Source: DASQZK01 sp963732905 (GTDB taxonomy: Bacteria; Bacteroidota; Bacteroidia; Bacteroidales; GCA-2748055). From it: a stretch of DNA of 64,000 nucleotides. How positions within the stretch are numbered: the stretch's first letter is position 1; every line of letters begins with the position of its first letter. The stretch spans positions 496,001-560,000 of the forward strand of contig CAVTBM010000004.1 in assembly GCA_963732905.1 (NCBI GenBank). The letters run 5' to 3'. Shown in pieces: positions 60,095 to 64,000 of the stretch. Position numbers and translations under genes: made by a program. Under the pieces are notes generated by a model. The model saw only the letters and a program-made list of their open reading frames with translations, searched no databases and was not told the DNA's origin.

Positions 60095-62728
60095 CTAATG
60101 ATCACCTTCATCCCATTCAATTTTAAATTTCTTTTTTTCGTTTGGTTTGACTTTACCCGGATTATTCAACCTTCCAATACTATCAGCAGGACTATCCATA
60201 TCCCAGTCGAGTATAAATTTCTGATTTTCGTCCTTAGGTCTGATTACATTCGCAGATGAATCATTTTTAAACCAGCCGAATTCTTCGCTCAGAATATTAC
60301 GAAGCCTGCTCTTCTCCTCCTTCAGATCCAGCTTAAGATTTACAATCGCCTCTTTTTTGTCATACTTGATTTTGAAGTCGTCAGGTGTTCCGGTAACGGA
60401 GAGATAAAGATTCGTTCTCCTGGTGTCGGGTTCAATAACTCCGAATTCCTGGTTTTCACTTTTTGCCTTACGTGCTTTGCCAGCAAGAATCTCCGATAGG
60501 TTTACCTTCAGTTTATAGTCGAAATGATTATCAAAATTATGTATTCCTGAGGCTGTTATGTTAAAAGCAGAACTTTGAATATTCATTTGTGGTATGATCA
60601 CCTGCTGATCCTTGATGATGATATGGTTCTCCAATTTTGAAAAACTAATATGCCGAAGTTCATCCAGTTCGATAAAATTTGACAATTTTTCAATGGGTTC
60701 AAAATTGATAAGTTCTCCGGAATGGATAATTATGCTGGCATCAGCCTCAGTATCTTTGCTGCTCATATTCAGCATACTGTCAAAAGATGTGGCAAAACCA
60801 ATGTTCCCGGAAAGATATCCTTTCAGGTTACCTGACACTATAAAATCCTGTGTGAAATTATTCAGGCTGCTAAACATGGTGTTGATATTCAAATGCTCAA
60901 CGTCAGTCTGGGTGCGAAGGACTAAATTTTTATCTCTGTCCTGGATCACGGCTGCACTCCCGGAAACCGTGCCATCCATTGTATTTATGTGAACGGATGT
61001 CAGAGACAGCATGGTGGGTTTATACTGCAGGAAAGCGTCTGAAGAAAGCGCATAGAATTTCCCTGCTGTAAGGGTGTCAACTTTGACAGAAAGGTGGGCA
61101 TGGACCCTGGCGGGGAATGCAAATATTCCGGTTTCCTGATTACCTGGTTGAATAAACGGGGTCAGATCTATTCTGTTTGCATCAACATCCCCGCTAATCC
61201 CCATTACACCTGATTTGTCAAAGAGATAACTAAATACATGAACCATCTGAAGTTTCATTTCCAGATTACTTTGTCCGGAGGTAAGATCCAGAACCGGATA
61301 CCATGTATCACCGGAAAATTGAATATTTCCGTTAATATGAGAAAAGGGGTACATGCGATTCAGGGTAAAACCAAAATCCTCCATGCCAAGTGTGCCGTTC
61401 AGTCCGGATGACAGAATTCGTTCCGGATTTTCAAGCGCCCACGTTTTTAGCTTCGTCACAAGGACAAAATCCGGGTAGAGTGTCCCGGTAAAATCCGTGA
61501 CCGAGCCTGAAGATAAAAATCCGTTTACAGCAGTTGCCCCAACCACCCCCTTCATCGTAATTCTGATAGCAGGTTGTTTCAGGTTCTCCACAGTGAAACG
61601 ACCTTTTAAGGAAGTCCCGTTATCCTCAATAGTATATTGCTCAACATCAATCAGGGTTGTGAGAGGATTTCTCAACCGGCCGTTGTAAAATTTCCCTTTC
61701 AGATTAATATTATGAAATAATCTGTCCCGGTATTTTGCTTTACTGATATTCAGCAGGTATACTGCTCTAATGAAGGGCATATCTACTCTCGAAAAAGTCC
61801 CGTTTACCCTGAAAGCTATATCTCCACGGCCATAAACATCAACAGGGATCATGTCTCTTTGTGGCCGTGGAAGAGCTGACTGCAGCGAGTGCAGATCAAA
61901 ATTTCGGCCCTCCAGTTCAAGGTTCATCTCGGAAACCTCCCCAAGGGTAAATTTCCCATCTATGTCCATTTTCAGGTTGTTAATGCTGACATTCCCTTTC
62001 TCAATGGTTGCAAGGCTGTCACTTACACTGAAAATGACCCTGGTTGTCATGTTAAAATGATCTGCATACTTAACACCTTCCCTGACAAAATCAACTTCTT
62101 TGAAGGACGCCTGCGTACCGACCGAAAAATTTCTGTCGGAAAATTTACCCTTTAAAATAATTTCATCAATAAAAGCATGTGATTGAATCTTTTTTGCAAG
62201 ATTAATAAAACGTACGTCAAAGTCGTTCAGCTTAAAAGCCTCAAGTTCCAAGCCTTTCTTGCCCGGTCCGGTTGACTTTTTTTGCTTAAATAACCTGAAA
62301 TTGGTTTTCCCCTGAAGGTCTACGAGTAAGTTCAGCTTTCCATTGACAGAATAAATCCTTCTGATTCGGTAGTTCCCAAAGATGATATCAATAATGTTAA
62401 ACTGAAGGTAAATTTTTCTGGCATAGAATAAGGTATCCGTTTCGATTTGCTCAAAATCCTGCAAATTCAAATCATGACCAGACATAGCTGTGACATTGGT
62501 GAAAACAACACTAACATAGGGGAAGCGGGAGAAGAATGAAACATCGGCATGATCAACAGTAATTTTTGTTTCCAGTTGCTGATTGATTTGCGAGATGGCA
62601 TAATCCTTTATCTCGTCTCCATAGCGTTGTGAAATATAAATCCCAGCAACTGAGAACAGGACAACTGCAATCAGTAACAGGATGAAAAGTCTGGTCAGGA
62701 TCCGGCGCGCTCTTTTCAACAACATCAT
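60095..62728 (-). CDS. AsmA-family envelope protein
   Basis: The 877-residue protein has one N-terminal membrane helix (about 13-33) and a very long periplasmic beta-rich body. The start IKDYAISQINQQLETKITVD is the AsmA N-terminal signature, and the C-terminal part (about 600-760) is the AsmA-like C-terminal region. AsmA-family proteins take part in lipid transport between membranes. The PepE gene lies 28 bases upstream and the kinase gene about 105 bases downstream. Confidence 0.88.
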   Translation of the reverse strand: MMLLKRARRILTRLFILLLIAVVLFSVAGIYISQRYGDEIKDYAISQINQQLETKITVDHADVSFFSRFPYVSVVFTNVTAMSGHDLNLQDFEQIETDTLFYARKIYLQFNIIDIIFGNYRIRRIYSVNGKLNLLVDLQGKTNFRLFKQKKSTGPGKKGLELEAFKLNDFDVRFINLAKKIQSHAFIDEIILKGKFSDRNFSVGTQASFKEVDFVREGVKYADHFNMTTRVIFSVSDSLATIEKGNVSINNLKMDIDGKFTLGEVSEMNLELEGRNFDLHSLQSALPRPQRDMIPVDVYGRGDIAFRVNGTFSRVDMPFIRAVYLLNISKAKYRDRLFHNINLKGKFYNGRLRNPLTTLIDVEQYTIEDNGTSLKGRFTVENLKQPAIRITMKGVVGATAVNGFLSSGSVTDFTGTLYPDFVLVTKLKTWALENPERILSSGLNGTLGMEDFGFTLNRMYPFSHINGNIQFSGDTWYPVLDLTSGQSNLEMKLQMVHVFSYLFDKSGVMGISGDVDANRIDLTPFIQPGNQETGIFAFPARVHAHLSVKVDTLTAGKFYALSSDAFLQYKPTMLSLTSVHINTMDGTVSGSAAVIQDRDKNLVLRTQTDVEHLNINTMFSSLNNFTQDFIVSGNLKGYLSGNIGFATSFDSMLNMSSKDTEADASIIIHSGELINFEPIEKLSNFIELDELRHISFSKLENHIIIKDQQVIIPQMNIQSSAFNITASGIHNFDNHFDYKLKVNLSEILAGKARKAKSENQEFGVIEPDTRRTNLYLSVTGTPDDFKIKYDKKEAIVNLKLDLKEEKSRLRNILSEEFGWFKNDSSANVIRPKDENQKFILDWDMDSPADSIGRLNNPGKVKPNEKKKFKIEWDEGDH

Positions 62729-62756
62729 TTTAGATTAAAACTAAAAACCTGATCAA

Positions 62757-63470
62757 TTATTTTTCAACAAGTAAAAAATCCATGTCATCCCCGGGATTTA
62801 GTTCTTCCGGAGGTTTCCCATATTTAAATAATCTTGCGGTTTTAGATCCCCACAAAAGCAGATGCTCATGCTCTACCCTTAAAATACAGCCCTCCCTCAG
62901 ACCGACAACTGAAATTCCCCGATTAATTTCGATGAATTCCTCTATTCTGGCTTCCCTGGTCTCTCCGGCATGACCTATGGGATTTGTATCTGTGAAATGC
63001 GGGTTGATCTGAAAAGGGATGAGATTAAATGCATGAAAATTCAGGGGTTGCACCACCGGCATGTCATTGGTTGTGCGAATTGTCGGACAGGCCATATTTG
63101 ATCCTGCACTCCATCCAATATAAGGAATGCCGTTAAGAACTTTCCGTCTTACTGTTTCTATAAGACCTGCTTCCTGTGTCATCTTAAGCAACTGCCAGGT
63201 ATTTCCGCCCCCAACAACAATAGCTTCAGCATCTTCGATCTCCTCAATAGGGTCTATTGAATGATGCAAAGATACCAGGTCGTGCCCTATCTCCTCAAAT
63301 CTTTCTCTGACGCGACTTGTATATTCGTCAAAATCAATCATGATCCCGGCAAAAGGAATAAACAGACACTTCATTCTTCTTTTTCCAAGAAAATCCTTTA
63401 TAACAGGCAATGGGTATTGCAGGTAGGGTTCTCCCGCGTTTGTAGAGTTACTGATTAGCAATAGCCTCAT
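62757..63470 (-). CDS. pepE: Peptidase E (dipeptidase E, S51 family)
   Basis: PepE cleaves dipeptides with N-terminal aspartate. From ATG 63470 the 237-residue protein starts MRLLLISNSTNAGEPYLQYP; the frame opens 13 codons earlier. It has GGGNTWQLLKMT (about 84-95) and the nucleophile serine in GWSAGSNMAC (about 118-127), with catalytic histidine candidates further on. It precedes the AsmA gene by 28 bases. Confidence 0.95.
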   Translation of the reverse strand: MRLLLISNSTNAGEPYLQYPLPVIKDFLGKRRMKCLFIPFAGIMIDFDEYTSRVRERFEEIGHDLVSLHHSIDPIEEIEDAEAIVVGGGNTWQLLKMTQEAGLIETVRRKVLNGIPYIGWSAGSNMACPTIRTTNDMPVVQPLNFHAFNLIPFQINPHFTDTNPIGHAGETREARIEEFIEINRGISVVGLREGCILRVEHEHLLLWGSKTARLFKYGKPPEELNPGDDMDFLLVEK

Positions 63471-63560
63471 TTCTCTGCGTTTTAAATTATAACAACAAAG
63501 GTAATACAACTCTCGTAAGGCTATGGGGAAATTTATTCACAACAATAGTGGGAGGAAAGT

Positions 63561-64000
63561 TTAATATGTATCCGCCAGGGCAGAAATTTCAGCCCTTTCC
63601 GGATTTTTTGCAAACTGAACCGAATTCACTGAATGATTCAGCATATTATAAATCAGTAATCTGCCTGAAAGAACCTCACCGATCCCTGTAATAATTTTGA
63701 TCGCCTCAACAGCCTGGAAAGAACCTATAATTCCCGGAAGAATTCCAAAAAGGCCCTGGTGAGATGGATCGGGAACATTTTCATGATCCACTATTTCAGG
63801 ATAAAGACATCGCAGCGTGGGGCCTTGCAGATAATTAAATGTGGATACCTGTCCTTCATATTTATATACAGATCCGAAAATCCATGGTTTCTTTAAAATG
63901 ACACAGGCATCGTTCATAAGGTAACGTGCAGAAAAATTATCGGTAGCATCAATTACCAGATCAAATCTGCCGATAAAATTGAGGGCATTTTCCCTTTTAA
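63561..64000 (-). CDS. ThiF/MoeB/HesA-family adenylyltransferase (5' part beyond window)
   Basis: This is the C-terminal part of an E1-like enzyme; its N-terminal ATP-binding half lies past position 64000. The visible frame reads FDLVIDATDNFSARYLMNDAC, the family's core motif, then YLQGPTLRCLYPE and the IGSFQAVEAIK helix. In MoeB and many ThiF proteins the second motif has two zinc-binding cysteines (GPxxxCxxC-like), but here only one remains. The role (thiamine, molybdopterin or other sulfur transfer) cannot be decided without the N-terminus and neighbours. Confidence 0.88.
   Translation of the reverse strand, partial: KRENALNFIGRFDLVIDATDNFSARYLMNDACVILKKPWIFGSVYKYEGQVSTFNYLQGPTLRCLYPEIVDHENVPDPSHQGLFGILPGIIGSFQAVEAIKIITGIGEVLSGRLLIYNMLNHSVNSVQFAKNPERAEISALADTY

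Overview
The window comes from the chromosome of a Bacteroidota bacterium, most likely an anaerobic or facultative member of the Bacteroidia. The evidence is indirect: promoters of the Bacteroidota type (TAnnTTTG at -7, for example before folA, blaI, carB and the tRNA), SusC-like plug motifs, an F-type ATP synthase operon that lacks atpD and atpC, an argR-GNAT-argG arrangement, and many lipoprotein signals. No species can be named from the sequence alone. The content is mostly core metabolism. I see no phage, insertion sequence or CRISPR array.

Layout. 1-5.3 kb: a truncated secreted creatininase-family protein; a von Willebrand (YfbK-type) protein divergent from an ECF sigma factor and its overlapping membrane partner with a TonB C-terminal domain; then a repeat-rich intergenic stretch. 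5.3-13.1 kb: one long minus-strand arginine/proline operon (argR-GNAT-argG-proC-argE-argH-proB-proA) with two ARG-box-like palindromes at the argR start, divergent from carB (13.4-16.6 kb). 16.7-22.7 kb: ATP synthase genes led by a bactofilin gene. 22.8-25.5 kb: yceD-rpmF-plsX-fabH. 25.9-36.4 kb: a lone response regulator, a MacB-like ABC exporter pair, a class IV aminotransferase with L-2-hydroxyglutarate oxidase, tRNA-Val(GAC), a lipid kinase with an LTA-synthase-like enzyme, and a prolyl-tRNA editing protein. 36.4-42.1 kb: a cytochrome c, a glucose/sorbosone-dehydrogenase-like lipoprotein, and the trimeric NADH-linked [FeFe] hydrogenase operon hydC-hydB-hydA behind two Rex-like operators. 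42.4-50.5 kb: folA, blaI/blaR1, an MFS carrier, an SRPBCC protein, a GH3 beta-glucosidase pseudogene and a CBM9-like/SGNH lipoprotein. 50.6-64 kb: rsgA, a hybrid kinase, an AIM24-family protein, mnmH, an unknown conserved protein, a U32 (TrhP-like) protein, a histidine kinase, an AsmA-like protein, peptidase E and a truncated ThiF/MoeB-family gene.

How the genes work together. The arg/pro operon and carB supply arginine, proline and carbamoyl phosphate, and ArgR probably controls its own operon. YceD/L32/PlsX/FabH link ribosome assembly with fatty-acid and phospholipid initiation. HydABC would dispose of reducing equivalents as H2, and the Rex-like sites would couple its expression to NADH/NAD+. 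Several regulatory proteins reuse TonB-system parts outside transport: a TonB C-terminal domain on the sigma-factor partner and on BlaR1, and SusC plug/Ton-box-like motifs on the VWA protein and the sigma-factor partner. That ECF/VWA/TonB module is the least conventional assembly in the window.
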